Source of the DNA: AP-15 sp963702685
Lineage (GTDB): Bacteria; Pseudomonadota; Alphaproteobacteria; ATCC43930; CGMCC-115725
Direction of reading: 5' to 3'
DNA length: 64,000 bases
NCBI GenBank assembly: GCA_963702685.1
Contig: CAVPDQ010000001.1
Span: 186,001 to 250,000, forward strand
Numbering within the stretch: the stretch's first letter is position 1; every line of letters begins with the position of its first letter. Below the pieces are notes generated by a model that saw nothing but the letters and a program-made list of their open reading frames with translations, was not told the DNA's origin and did not search any database. Below are positions 1 to 8,282 of the stretch, one piece after another. The position numbers and the translations under genes are program-made.

Positions 1-2
1 AG

Positions 3-419
3 ATCGTGGTCGGGTCGGTGGCGCGCTGGGGTGAGCGGATTCTGTTGTGCCGCCGGTCGATCGAGCCGCGGCTCGGCTTTTGGACATTGCCGGCCGGCTA
101 TCTCGAGCTCAACGAATCGGCGAGCGCCGGAGCCGAGCGCGAGGCTTGGGAGGAGGCGCGCGCGCGGATCGAGATCGAGGGCCTGCTCGCCATCTACGAC
201 ATCCCGCGGATCAGCCAGGTCCAGCTGATCTACCGCGCGCGCCTCCTCGACGAGGCGGTCGAGGCCGGCCCCGAGAGCCTCGAGGTCGGGCTGTTCCGCT
301 GGGAGGAAATCCCCTGGGACCGGCTGGCCTTTCCATCGAACCGCTGGGCCTTGCAGCACGACCACGAAGCGCGTGCGACCCGCGATTTCACCGCCCGGAT
401 CAACCCGCCCGGAACCTAG
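3..419 (+). CDS. NUDIX hydrolase, 5' partial
   Basis: NUDIX hydrolases cleave nucleoside diphosphates linked to another moiety, using divalent metal. The frame is open at the left edge, so the N-terminus lies outside the window; many relatives carry a short zinc-ribbon there. The Nudix box is visible at about residues 31-56 of the part seen: G-Y-L-E-L-N-E, seven residues, then REAWEEA, which matches GX5EX7REUXEE. The box's last glycine is replaced by arginine, a tolerated variant. The segment FWTLPAGY just before it is typical of ADP-ribose/NAD-type Nudix enzymes. The substrate cannot be told from sequence. It ends with TAG and converges on the cupin remnant about 95 bases on. Confidence 0.85.
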   Translation: MVVGSVARWGERILLCRRSIEPRLGFWTLPAGYLELNESASAGAEREAWEEARARIEIEGLLAIYDIPRISQVQLIYRARLLDEAVEAGPESLEVGLFRWEEIPWDRLAFPSNRWALQHDHEARATRDFTARINPPGT

Positions 420-514
420 CGAACGGCGCGAGCTTTGCCGCTGTCGTCGGGACGGCGATCACGGTTAACGCTCCATCGCTCGCCGCCTCTCGGCTCTTCT
501 TCATCACCTGACGC

Positions 515-914
515 TCAGACGGTCGGTTCCCAGATGCCGGGGACGGCGTAGGCTTCGTCGGGGCCGGGCCAGGGTGGCATGGTGACGCCGAGCACGGTCA
601 GCGGCTCGAACCCGTCGCAGCGGAACTGGAAATGGGTCCCGACCGGGATCGTGAGCGACACGCCGGGGGCGAGATCGACGGTCTTCTTCTTGCCCGCCGA
701 GCTTTCGCCACATCCGGCCGTAGCCCGAGACGACATACCAGAGCTCTTCGACCGTGCGGTGGGCGACCGCTTTTGCCACCGCCTTTGGCGGCAGCGCAAA
801 GAGGGCGAGGCCGCCGCGGTCGAGCGCGCACAAGACGCGCACCTCCGACCCGTCGGGGGCGATCGCGTCCGGTGCGCTCGAAGCGTGCTTTGTGGCAAAC
901 GCGGTTGACGCCAT
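515..914 (-). pseudogene. cupin-domain protein, frameshifted
   Basis: The N-terminal part reads from an ATG at 914: DGSEVRVLCALDRGGLALFA, then HRTVEELWYVVSGYGRMWRK. The rest, from KKKTVDLAPGVSLTIPVG to the end IWEPTV, is in another frame. Together they make a complete small beta-barrel cupin of about 132 residues, with the first motif (HRTVEELWYVVSGYGR) and the second (PVGTHFQFRC) in order. The frame break lies near 700-712, between WRK and the AGKKK segment, and a single-base change would restore it. Small cupins of this kind bind a metal or sugar-like ligand, but no function can be assigned. Either a recent pseudogene or a sequencing indel; the two halves together cover the whole fold, so the family call is fairly firm. 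Confidence 0.7.
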
Positions 915-1154
915 GCGGCTGCGTCCTCCATCACAAGTGCCGGCGAGCGCCCGGCTCGCGCAACGAGGCTGAATACGCCGAATGCCGGCCTGGCGGCGAT
1001 CCCGGCGTGGGCGTCCCCTATCCGCGAGCGGCGCAAAACGCCAGGCTCTCGTTGTGCGCGAAGCCGAGCAATCGCGACAGGAAGCCATATGAGCCTGACA
1101 GGATGATAAAAAACACCGCCGGGTCCGGCTTCCGCCGGCAACGGAGCTGCTCAG

Positions 1155-1800
1155 ATGAAGATGATGTCGCGCGTGCCGGCCGCAGCGCTGCTTTTCAGCG
1201 TTTTGGTTTCGGTCAACTGCGCCGCGTGCGAGCCCAAGACTGGCGTCCACCACTGGTATGAAGATCACGAGGGGCAGCGGACGACATACCGGCTCGATGA
1301 CGCCCAAGATATTGCGCGTCGAGGATGGGGCCGTGCTCGACGTTTCGCAGCAGCAGCGGTTTCGCGATTTGTATCGGCGCGACATGCGGTTTCACGAACG
1401 GAACTGCGCCAAGGGCATCAACGGCGCCTGCGCCGCCTTTGTCGCCAGCGCCATCAGGGCCGGCAGCTATCGCTGGGCGTGGGATTTCATGCTGGACCAC
1501 TATGACCGCAACGAGCGCGCCGGGCTCGATATGACCGAGACCGAATATGGCGCCGACCGTCCACCATGGCTCACTTTCTCGAATTTCCCAAAGGCGCTGG
1601 ATTGGTTTCTGCGGGATACCGGATACTTGGCCGATGATGCGCCGCCGCCGAAATTCACGGGCCCGGTAAAGCTCCGCGCACCGGCTGGATTTTCGCGACC
1701 CGGCGCCGACGCAACGGTGAAGGCGACCGGTCCGACCTCAATCCCCGGCGGGGGGCGGCGCGTGGTTCGAGACGCACGCTGCGCGTGCTCCTCACCATGA
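1155..1800 (+). pseudogene. secreted hypothetical protein, frameshifted
   Basis: The start at 1155 gives a clear secretion signal (MKMMSRVPAAALLFSVLVSV) followed by two cysteines (NCAACEP) that resemble a lipobox. Reading shifts near 1300: the first frame continues to YRLDD, and the downstream frame carries the plausible body (PKILRVEDGAVLDVSQQ ... FHERNCAKGINGACAAFVAS ... YRWAWDFMLDHYDRN). I do not recognise the family. The body is hydrophilic with paired cysteines, as expected for a periplasmic protein. The last 15 or so codons (RVVRDARCACSSP) are not native-looking: the same string is encoded by a dispersed intergenic repeat elsewhere in the window, so the 3' end seems to have been replaced or extended by a repeat. 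Confidence 0.45.
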
Positions 1801-1950
1801 GGTTCTTGCCGGGCGCGGCGCGTGCTCCTCAGAGGATGTGAAGGAATTGGTCTGGGCTGGATCGACGGCGTGCGTCCCCCACCTTCGCGGGGGCAGGCTC
1901 TTCGAGACAGCCGCGTCGCGGCTTCCTCAGAGGATGTGAAGGAATACCAA
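1741..1950. repeat. dispersed repeat fragments and a 21-bp direct repeat
   Basis: This stretch carries pieces of the repeat family recognisable by 'gaggagc..gcgtctcgaa' and 'caccatgagg' motifs, seen again at 2190-2370 and 59870-60310. A 21-bp direct repeat starting CCTCAGAGGATGTGAAGG is present at 1827-1847 and 1925-1945. The region from here to 2483 has no credible gene. Confidence 0.65.
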
Positions 1951-1956
1951 ACCGCT

Positions 1957-2122
1957 GTCATTCCGGGGCGCAGCATAGCTGCGAGCCCGGAACCCATGCA
2001 CACCGGCCTGCGATATGGTGGCAGACGGCGGTGTTCATAGGTTCCGGGCCTGCCCCCTGTTCAAGCCAGAGCCTGCCCCTGGCTGGAACAGGGGGCAGGC
2101 TCTGCGGGCATCCCGGAATGAC
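1957..2122. repeat. palindromic intergenic element (copy 1)
   Basis: The outer arms are GTCATTCCGGG at the left and CCCGGAATGAC at the right, with inner GAGCCCGGAACC / GGTTCCGGGC arms, so the whole block can fold into a long hairpin. A second copy with the same mosaic of arms lies at 41281-41403. This copy also has a nested 14-bp inverted repeat (CCTGCCCCCTGTTC at 2049-2062 and its complement at 2086-2099) that the other lacks. It resembles REP/BIME-like elements that are common between genes of Bradyrhizobium-type genomes; that comparison is from memory. Confidence 0.7.
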
Positions 2123-2483
2123 ATTGCTTTCGCCGCAGGATTTCTTCACAGGTTCTCAGGATGAGGAATTTTCTAAATGCCATCGGAGCGTTACCTCATG
2201 CTGAGAAGCGCCCGTGGGCGCGTCTCGAAGCACGCACGCCGTGCCCGCGGCCACAGTTTTTCACGCCTCGCCAATTCCTTCACAAGCTCTCACCATGAGG
2301 CTTGCCGAATGCTCATCCTGAGGGCCGCGCGCAACGCGGCGTCTCGAAGAGCCTGCCCTCGCGAAGGGGGGATGCGATGCCAGCTTCGTTCGTTGGCCGG
2401 GGATTTGGGTCCGACGCGCTGGTTGTTCGTGCCCGGCCAAGTCGATAGGCTGCGGCCCGCGATGCCCAAGCCGAACCAATCCA
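2123..2483. other. gene-free repeat-rich gap
   Basis: No credible coding sequence. It contains further fragments of the 'ctcatgctgag..gcgcgtctcgaag' and 'catcctgagg..gcgtctcgaagagc' repeat family (about 2195-2235 and 2290-2360). The oxidoreductase start at 2484 follows directly with no strong Shine-Dalgarno sequence. Confidence 0.5.
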
Positions 2484-5400
2484 ATGCCGTTCGATAACAA
2501 CCCAGCGCCCGGTCTGCAGGCCAGGCTGCGCCGCGAGATCGAGGGCGAGGTGCGGTTCGATGCCTTTACCCGCGGGCGCTATGCGACCGACGCCTCGATC
2601 TACCAGATCGAGCCGTTGGGCGTCGTCGTGCCGCGGAGCCGCGAGGATGCCGCGACGGCGATCGCGATCGCGCGCGAGGAGGGGGTGCCGGTATTGCCGC
2701 GCGGGGCCGGCACCTCGCAATGCGGCCAGACCGTGGCGCGGGCGCTCGTTGTCGATTGCAGCAAATATCTCGACCGCGTCGTCTCGGTCGATGTCGAGGG
2801 GCGCCGCGCGCGGGTCGAGCCGGGGGTCGTCCTCGACCGGCTGAACCGGCAGCTGCGGGCGCACAAGCTCTTTTTCCCGGTCGACCCCTCGACCGCCAGC
2901 CGGGCGACGATCGGCGGCATGACCGCCAACAACAGCTGCGGCTCGCGCTCGTTGCGCTACGGCAACATGGTGCACAATGTGCGCGGCATCGACGCCTTGC
3001 TCGCCGATGGGACGAAGGCGTGGTTTGGAGACGTGCCGGGGAATTTCCCGGCCGACGCTAATGACGACAATGTCGCGGCCGGGCGCTATCGCGACCTGGT
3101 CGGCCAGATGCGCGCATTGCACCGGCGCGAGGCCGGCGAGATCAGAGCGCGGTTTCCGCAAGTATTGCGCCGGGTCGGCGGCTACAACATCGACAGTATC
3201 GACGATGCCGGCCACAACATGGCGCAGCTCCTCGTCGGCTCCGAGGGTACGCTCGCCTTTTTCAACGAGATCGAGCTCGAATTGCAGCCGCTGCCGGCGC
3301 ATCGGGTCCTCGGCATCTGCCATTTCCCGACCTTTTACGGGGCGATGGCGGCGACGCGGCAGATCGTGGCGCTCGGGCCCAGCGCGGTCGAATTGGTCGA
3401 TCGCACGATGATCGGCTTGTCGCGCGACATCCCGATGTTTCGCGCCACGCTCGATCGCTTTGTCGTGGGCGAGCCGGCGGCGTTGCTGCTGACCGAGTTC
3501 TCAGGCGACGACCCGGCCGAGAATTTGCGCGGACTCAAGGCGCTCGGCGAATTGATGGGCGATCTCGGCCTCCAGGGCGCCGTCGTCGAGGCGACCGATC
3601 CCGCGTTTCAGCAGGCGGTGTGGGAGGTCCGCGCGCAGGGCCTCAACATCATGATGTCGATGAAAGGCGACGGCAAGCCGGTCTCGTTTCTCGAAGACTG
3701 CGCGGTGCGGCTCGAAGACTTGGCCGACTATACCGAGCGCCTGACCCGTATCTTCGAAAAGCACGGCACCTACGGCACCTGGTACGCGCACGCCTCGGTC
3801 GGGTGTCTGCATGTGCGCCCGGTGCTCAATCTGAAGCAGGAGCTCGAGGTCAAAAAGATGCGGGCGATCGCCGAGGAGGCGTTCGCCATGGTCCGCGAAT
3901 ACAAGGGCTCGCATTCGGGCGAGCATGGCGACGGGCTGGTGCGCTCCGAATTTCACGAGGCGATGTTCGGCTCGCGCCTGGTGCGCGCCTTCGAGGAGGT
4001 CAAGGACGCGTTCGACCCCGCGGGCCTCTTCAACCCCGGCAAGATTGTCCGCGCGCCGAGGATGGACGACCGCAGCCTCTTTCGTTTCACCCCCGATTAC
4101 CGGCCGCTGCCGCTCGAAACAGCGCTCGACTGGTCGGAATGGGGCGGGCTCGCCGGCGCCGCCGAGATGTGCAACAACAACGGCGCCTGCCGCGCCCGCG
4201 ACGCCGCCGTGATGTGTCCCTCCTTTCGCGCCACCGGCGACGAGCAGCATTTGACCCGCGGCCGGGCCAACACCTTGCGCCTCGCGCTGACCGGCCAGCT
4301 TGGGCCGGAGGCGCTCGTCTCCGAAGACATGCGCGCGACGATGGATCTGTGCATCTCGTGCAAGGGCTGCCGCCGCGAATGCCCGACCGGTGTCGACATG
4401 GCGCGGATGAAGATTGAGCTCCTGCACCAATACCGCCGCCGCCACCCCAAGCTCTCGGCCCGCGACCGGCTCGTCGCCTATCTGCCGCGATATGCGCCTT
4501 ATGCCGCACGCCTGGCGCCGCTCCTCAATTTGCGCAACCGCGTGCGGTTGCTGGCAAGGCTCGGCGAGCGCTGGCTCGGATTGAGCGCCGCGCGCCAATT
4601 GCCGGAGTGGTCCGCCCGGCCCTACCGCGCCGTCGGCCCCCACCCTGACCCTCCCCCGCCTGCGGGGGAGGGAATTGGCTCCGCACCTGCTCGGCCAGTG
4701 GGCGAAGCGGTTCGCTCTGAACCCTCCCCCGCAGGCGGGGGAGGGCGGGGTGGGGGCTGAGCGGGCTCGCGAGGTCGTCCTGCTGGTCGACACGTTCAAC
4801 CGGTATTTCGAGCCGGAAAACGCCCGCGCCGCCGAGCGCGTTCTGGCGCGCGCCGGCTACCGCGTCGTTGGCCCCGACCCCGCGCGCGGCCGGCCCTTGT
4901 GCTGCGGGCGGACCTTTCTGTCCGCGGGTCTCGTCGACGAGGCGCGCATCGAGGCCGAGCGCATGGTTGCAGCGCTCGCTCCCCATGTCGCCGCCGGCAC
5001 GCCGATCGTCGGCCTCGAGCCGTCGTGCCTATTGACCCTGCGCGACGAGTATCCGGTGCTGCTGGCCGGAGAAAGCGCCAAGGCGCTGGCCGCCCATGCC
5101 CAGCTTTTCGAGGAATTTGTCCAAAGCGAACGCGTTGCCGGCCGCTTCGCCCTCGACCTCCGGCCGATGCCGGGCCGCACCGCGTTGCTGCACGGCCATT
5201 GCCACCAAAAGGCCTTCGCCACGGTCGGCGCCGCGGTCGAGGCATTGCAATTGATCCCCGAGCTGACGGTCGAAACCTTCGAATTCGACCTGCTGCGGCA
5301 TGGCCGGCGGCTTCGGCTACGAGGCCGAGCATTACGAGATGTCGCTGAAGATCGGCGAGCTCGGCGTCCTGCCCAAGCTCCGCGCCACCCCGCCCGACAC

Positions 5401-5503
5401 GCTCCTCGCCGCCTGCGGCACCAGCTGCCGCCACCAGATCGCCGACACGCTCGGCCGCGACGCCCGTCACATCGTCCGCCTCCTCGACGACGCTCTGGTG
5501 TGA
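2484..5503 (+). pseudogene. FAD-linked oxidase / 4Fe-4S oxidoreductase (GlcD-GlpC fusion type), interrupted
   Basis: This family joins a flavin-dependent 2-hydroxyacid dehydrogenase to an electron-transfer Fe-S module (YdiJ-like, about 1000 residues). Visible in order: PCMH-type FAD domain (VLPRGAGTSQCGQT, then ATIGGMTANNSCGSRSLRYG); FAD-oxidase C domain ending HSGEHGDGLVRSE, which holds the conserved H-G-D; a 4Fe-4S ferredoxin pair (CNNNGACRARDAAVMCPS and CISCKGCRRECPTG); then the CCG domain (GLEPSCLLTLRDEY, HGHCHQKA). Two lesions break it. A palindromic element of about 120 bp sits at about 4640-4757 between the ferredoxin and CCG domains and changes the frame. Two bases are missing at about 5291, just before the C-C-G-M-A-G-G-F-G-Y motif. 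The final frame ends at 5503. All domains are otherwise well preserved, which suggests recent damage. The substrate is unknown; D-lactate, glycolate and D-2-hydroxyglutarate are options. Confidence 0.8.
4640..4757. repeat. palindromic element inserted in a coding sequence
   Basis: Two short palindromes of the form CCCTCCCCCGC..GCGGGGGAGGG lie about 70 bases apart. They are enclosed by outer arms CCCCACCCTGACC.. and ..GGCGGGGTGGGG, so the whole block forms a larger inverted repeat. It lies between the ferredoxin and CCG domains of the oxidoreductase, where relatives have only a linker. It reads as proline/glycine-rich peptide in the upstream frame and then runs to a stop. Confidence 0.7.
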
Positions 5504-5620
5504 ACATCTGCGCCAAACCGGCTTGACGATCGCGCCGCAGTCGCTAGCGTTCAGACGCAACCACCTGATTCAGCAGCGAAATGTCTGTAGGATGGGGTTG
5601 AATCCTCTGAATGCATCTGA

Positions 5621-5809
5621 GCACCAGTCGCTGATCGAATTGCACGGCGGACCTATCGGGTGCGCTCGCAGGACGAGGCCGCGGCGTTGCTCGCCGCCGG
5701 CTACGATCAGCCGCCGGATACGGTCCGGGTGTCGTCCCGGCTGCCGGCCATCGCCGCCGACCTCGAGCCGGGCGACCTCGCCAAGGCGATTCCCGTGATC
5801 GGGAGTTAA
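5621..5809 (+). pseudogene. 3' fragment of an unidentified gene cut by the IS element
   Basis: An open stretch of 62 codons without a convincing start reads ..RIARRTYRVRSQDEAAALL, then PDTVRVSSRLPAIAADLEPG, and ends GDLAKAIPVIGS. Its stop codon is supplied by the first terminal repeat of the neighbouring IS remnant, so the original protein was probably longer. Residue composition is protein-like (balanced helix former, one amphipathic segment), but I do not recognise the family. It lies about 115 bases after the oxidoreductase on the same strand. Confidence 0.3.
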
Positions 5810-5876
5810 GTAAACTGTCCCCGTAACCGTAACCCCCGCGGAGTTAAGTAAACTGTCCCCGTAACCCCCGCGGGAG

Positions 5877-6629
5877 TTAAGTAAACTGTCCCCGTAACCT
5901 CATGACCTCCGGGCGGCCGTAATGGCCGTCGCCGCGGATCGTGATGCGGGTTAAGGGCCAATGCCGGCGAACGCGGCGGACGAGGCGGCGCAGATGGCCG
6001 CGCACCTCCTTGCCAGAAGGGGTCTTGCCGGGACGCAGCAGCATCGCGACCGGGCGGCTGGTCGCGGTGTCGTAGACATGGATCGGCAGGAAACAGCGCT
6101 CGTCGTAATGGGCGTTGAACAGGGCAAGCTGCTGGTGGCCGTGGACGACATCCACCGTATCGTCGATATCGAGGGTCACCGCCGCGGGCGGGGCTGCATA
6201 GCTGGCACAATAGAGATCGACCATGACCCCCATCAGGCGGATCAGGTCGCGCAAGCTCGGCGCATTCTCCCAGCGCGAGACGGTCGGCTGCGAGCACAGA
6301 TCGCCGCCGCTGTCGGGCAGCCGCCCGCAGGCCAGCTTGAAGGCCGGGTCGGTGCGCAACCGGTCGAGGTCGTCGCCGTCCTCATAGCCGCAGGCGATGG
6401 CGAAGATGCGGGCGCGCAGGATATCGGGCAGCAGGTGGGTGACCCGGTCCGGGTCGCGCGCGTCCGGGATCATTGCGGCGAGCCGCTCGGCGATGCCGAG
6501 CCGCCGCTCGGCTTGGGCCAGCAGCATCACGCCGCCGTCCGAGCTGAGCCGCCCGCCATCAAAGGCAGCGGTGACTTTCTTGCGCTCGACGGCTGGAAAC
6601 GAGAACGGCAGCAGGGTATCGTCGGTCAT
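5877..6629 (-). pseudogene. IS1380-family transposase, C-terminally truncated
   Basis: A DDE transposase. The N-terminus MTDDTLLPFSFPAVERKKVT and the segment LSSDGGVMLLAQAERRLGIA are characteristic of the IS1380 family. The first catalytic aspartate is in TLDIDDT, and the second acidic motif is TIRGDGHYGRPEVM. The frame then runs straight into the terminal repeats at 5875-5899 (RLRGQFT, stop), about 190 residues short of the usual 430-460, so the last catalytic glutamate is missing. Start taken at the ATG at 6629; an in-frame upstream codon at 6680 would add 17 residues that do not look conserved. The lost part was replaced by the multiplied element end, which suggests an internal deletion between end copies. 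Confidence 0.8.
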
Positions 6630-6731
6630 GGCGGGCGTGGCGCGCTCCGATCCCGGAACAGGGTTGGCTTCAGCAACCAAATCCTACGCCAGATCAAACG
6701 CTTATGCTATGTCCGCCACCCAAATCCACCC

Positions 6732-6751
6732 CCCGTCATGAATAAGACGGG
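6732..6751. promoter_or_regulatory. inverted repeat upstream of the toxin-antitoxin pair
   Basis: CCCGTC and GACGGG are separated by 8 bases, ending 13 bases before the toxin ATG. Toxin-antitoxin operons are normally autorepressed through an operator palindrome overlapping the promoter, and this is the best candidate here. A terminator for the transposase side is less likely because no T-run follows. Confidence 0.35.
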
Positions 6752-6764
6752 CTAGTCTGCCGGG

Positions 6765-7058
6765 ATGGTGTTTGAGATCGTTCTGGCACCGGAGGCGGTG
6801 GAAGATCTGCGAGCGCTGAAAGCAAATGTCCGCGCTGCCGTGCGGGCGGCGCTCGAAACTCACCTGCGGCACGAGCCGGAAAGGACGAGCCGCAGCCGCA
6901 TCAAACGGTTGCGGAGCTTGCGCCGGCCGCAATATCGGCTGCGGGTCGGCGAGATCAGAATATTCTACGATGTCACCGCGACGACGGTCGAAATCTTGGC
7001 GGTCGTAACCAAATCGGAGGCCCGGACGTGGCTCGGGGAATTCGGAAGTCTCGGGTGA
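6765..7058 (+). CDS. RelE/ParE-family toxin
   Basis: A protein of 97 residues with the RelE/ParE toxin layout: N-terminal helix pair (LAPEAVEDLRALKANVRAAV), a basic central segment (RSRIKRLRSLRRPQYRLRVG), then beta strands EIRIFYDVTATTVEILAV. The motif 'YRLRVGEIRIFYDV' is the family hallmark, and the arginines at its edge are the likely functional residues. RelE members cleave mRNA at the ribosome and ParE members inhibit gyrase; sequence alone does not separate them. The toxin precedes the antitoxin, the less common order. Both sit inside the IS1380-like element, between the transposase remnant and the right-hand ends. Confidence 0.85.
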   Translation: MVFEIVLAPEAVEDLRALKANVRAAVRAALETHLRHEPERTSRSRIKRLRSLRRPQYRLRVGEIRIFYDVTATTVEILAVVTKSEARTWLGEFGSLG

Positions 7059-7312
7059 GGACGGTCCCACTCGCTGATGTCGAAAGCGATCTGTCGCGGT
7101 TTCTACGCGAAGCCGAGGGCGAAGAGATCGTCATTACGCGCGAAGGCAAGCCTGCCGGGGTGCTGATCGGTTTCGCATCCGAGGATGACTGGTTCGATTA
7201 TCAGCTCGAAAGCGACCCGCGCTTCTTGCGCCGCATCGAAGACGCCAGGAAAAGTCTGCGGGCGGGGCGAGGGGTCAGGATCGAGGAGGTCGACCCAGAG
7301 TCCGGCGGCTGA
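7055..7312 (+). CDS. Phd/YefM-type antitoxin
   Basis: An antitoxin of the prevent-host-death fold: MRTVPLADVESDLSRFLREA, then EEIVITREGKPAGVLIGFAS. This is the N-terminal dimerising DNA-binding domain with its 'V.Itr.GkP..vl' signature. The C-terminal tail (RFLRRIEDARKSLRAGRG) is the expected toxin-binding helix. I chose the GTG at 7055 because it overlaps the toxin stop as GTGA, which implies translational coupling; an in-frame GTG at 7028 would add nine residues. The product should neutralise the preceding RelE/ParE toxin and repress the operon. Confidence 0.82.
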   Translation: MRTVPLADVESDLSRFLREAEGEEIVITREGKPAGVLIGFASEDDWFDYQLESDPRFLRRIEDARKSLRAGRGVRIEEVDPESGG

Positions 7313-7673
7313 TTATGCGGGCGCGTTGGTTTCGTCGCTGAATACTCTGAACTAAAACCAAGTCGGCAGTTGGATTACCGGGACAGTTTACTTATCTGTA
7401 TTACTGGAGTTGGATTACCGGGACAGTTTACTTATCTGGGATCACACCGGTACCGCCGGGTGCAAGCTGCTGATTGGGAGATGCGCAGGGAGGATATTTG
7501 CCCGCCTTCGCTGCGACGATGACGGTTCCGATAACATCAAAGTCCTGCGGCGGTGCGATTGTGGGTACCGATGTCCAGCGTTGAGCGGCCGGCCGGTCCG
7601 ATTGCCGGATGGCCTGCGTGTTGCGCATCAGGGTACAACGAAGGACGCCGAATGTTGCCGGAGGTGACCAGAC
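7313..7673. other. element right end and gene-free spacer
   Basis: It holds the two right-hand copies of the IS end (7372-7398, 7412-7438), separated by about 13 bases, then about 230 bases without a credible gene. A strong Shine-Dalgarno sequence (GGAGGTGA, 7661-7668) closes the spacer and serves the DUF924 gene. Confidence 0.6.
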
Positions 7674-8282
7674 GTGACGCTTCCCGATCGGGCGAGAATG
7701 CTGCTGGATTTCTGGTTCGGGCCGGCGGGCGATCCCGACCGCGAGCGGCATCGCGAGGTCTGGTTCAAGAGCACCGAGGCGTTCGACAATGAGCTGCGCC
7801 GGGAATTCCTCGGCGATTGCGAGGCCGCCGCCGACGGCGGCCTGGCGGCTTGGGAAGCATCGCCCGAGGGCGCCCTGGCGCTGGTGCTGCTGCTCGACCA
7901 GGTGCCGCGCAATATTTTTCGCGACACGCCGCGGGCTTATGTGACCGATGCGATGGCGCGCGCCGCCGCCGAGCGCGCGCTCGCCCGCGGCTTCGACCGT
8001 AAAGTGCCGCCGGTCTGGCGCCGCTTTCTCTACATGCCGTTTCACCATAGCGAAAACCTCGCCGACCAGCGGCGCTCGGTGGCGCTCCTCGACGCCGTGC
8101 CGCGCAGCTCCGACCGGCAGGGCTCGCTGCGCCGCTATGGCCATACCTATCTCGACGTCATCGCGCGCTTTGGCCGGTTTCCGCACCGCAACGCGATCCT
8201 CGGCCGGGAATCGACGCCGGAAGAGGTTGAATTCCTCGCCGCGGCCGAGCGGGGGCGCCGGGCTCAGCCCGAGGCCTGCTGA
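7674..8282 (+). CDS. DUF924-family protein
   Basis: A 202-residue protein of the DUF924 family, a helical TPR-like fold of unknown biochemical role found across Proteobacteria and in eukaryotes. Family marks: LLDFWFGP near the start, then EVWFKST, LVLLLDQVPRNIFRDTPRAY, LYMPFHHSENLADQ, and FGRFPHRNAILGRESTPEE at the end. It is full length for the family and intact. The GTG start is supported by GGAGGTGA six bases upstream. The 3' end overlaps the convergent antiporter gene by 19 bases. Confidence 0.92.
   Translation: MTLPDRARMLLDFWFGPAGDPDRERHREVWFKSTEAFDNELRREFLGDCEAAADGGLAAWEASPEGALALVLLLDQVPRNIFRDTPRAYVTDAMARAAAERALARGFDRKVPPVWRRFLYMPFHHSENLADQRRSVALLDAVPRSSDRQGSLRRYGHTYLDVIARFGRFPHRNAILGRESTPEEVEFLAAAERGRRAQPEAC

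Larger units (their letters stand above)
5804..7438. mobile_element. decayed IS1380-like element with multiplied ends and toxin-antitoxin cargo
   Basis: The left boundary has three direct copies of a 25-bp end (AGTTAAGTAAACTGTCCCCG..) at 5804-5828, 5842-5866 and 5875-5899. The right boundary has two copies of nearly the same sequence in opposite orientation, at 7372-7398 and 7412-7438. Between them lie a truncated transposase on the minus strand and a complete RelE/Phd-type toxin-antitoxin pair on the plus strand. Inverted ends around a transposase indicate an insertion sequence. Extra tandem copies of the ends are unusual. The transposase has lost its C-terminal part, so the element should be immobile unless helped in trans. 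Confidence 0.7.

Noticed and set aside
5804..5899. Short regular repeats resembling a CRISPR array
   Set aside because: Only three units, spacers of 8-13 bases, and inverted copies at 7372-7438; these are IS ends.
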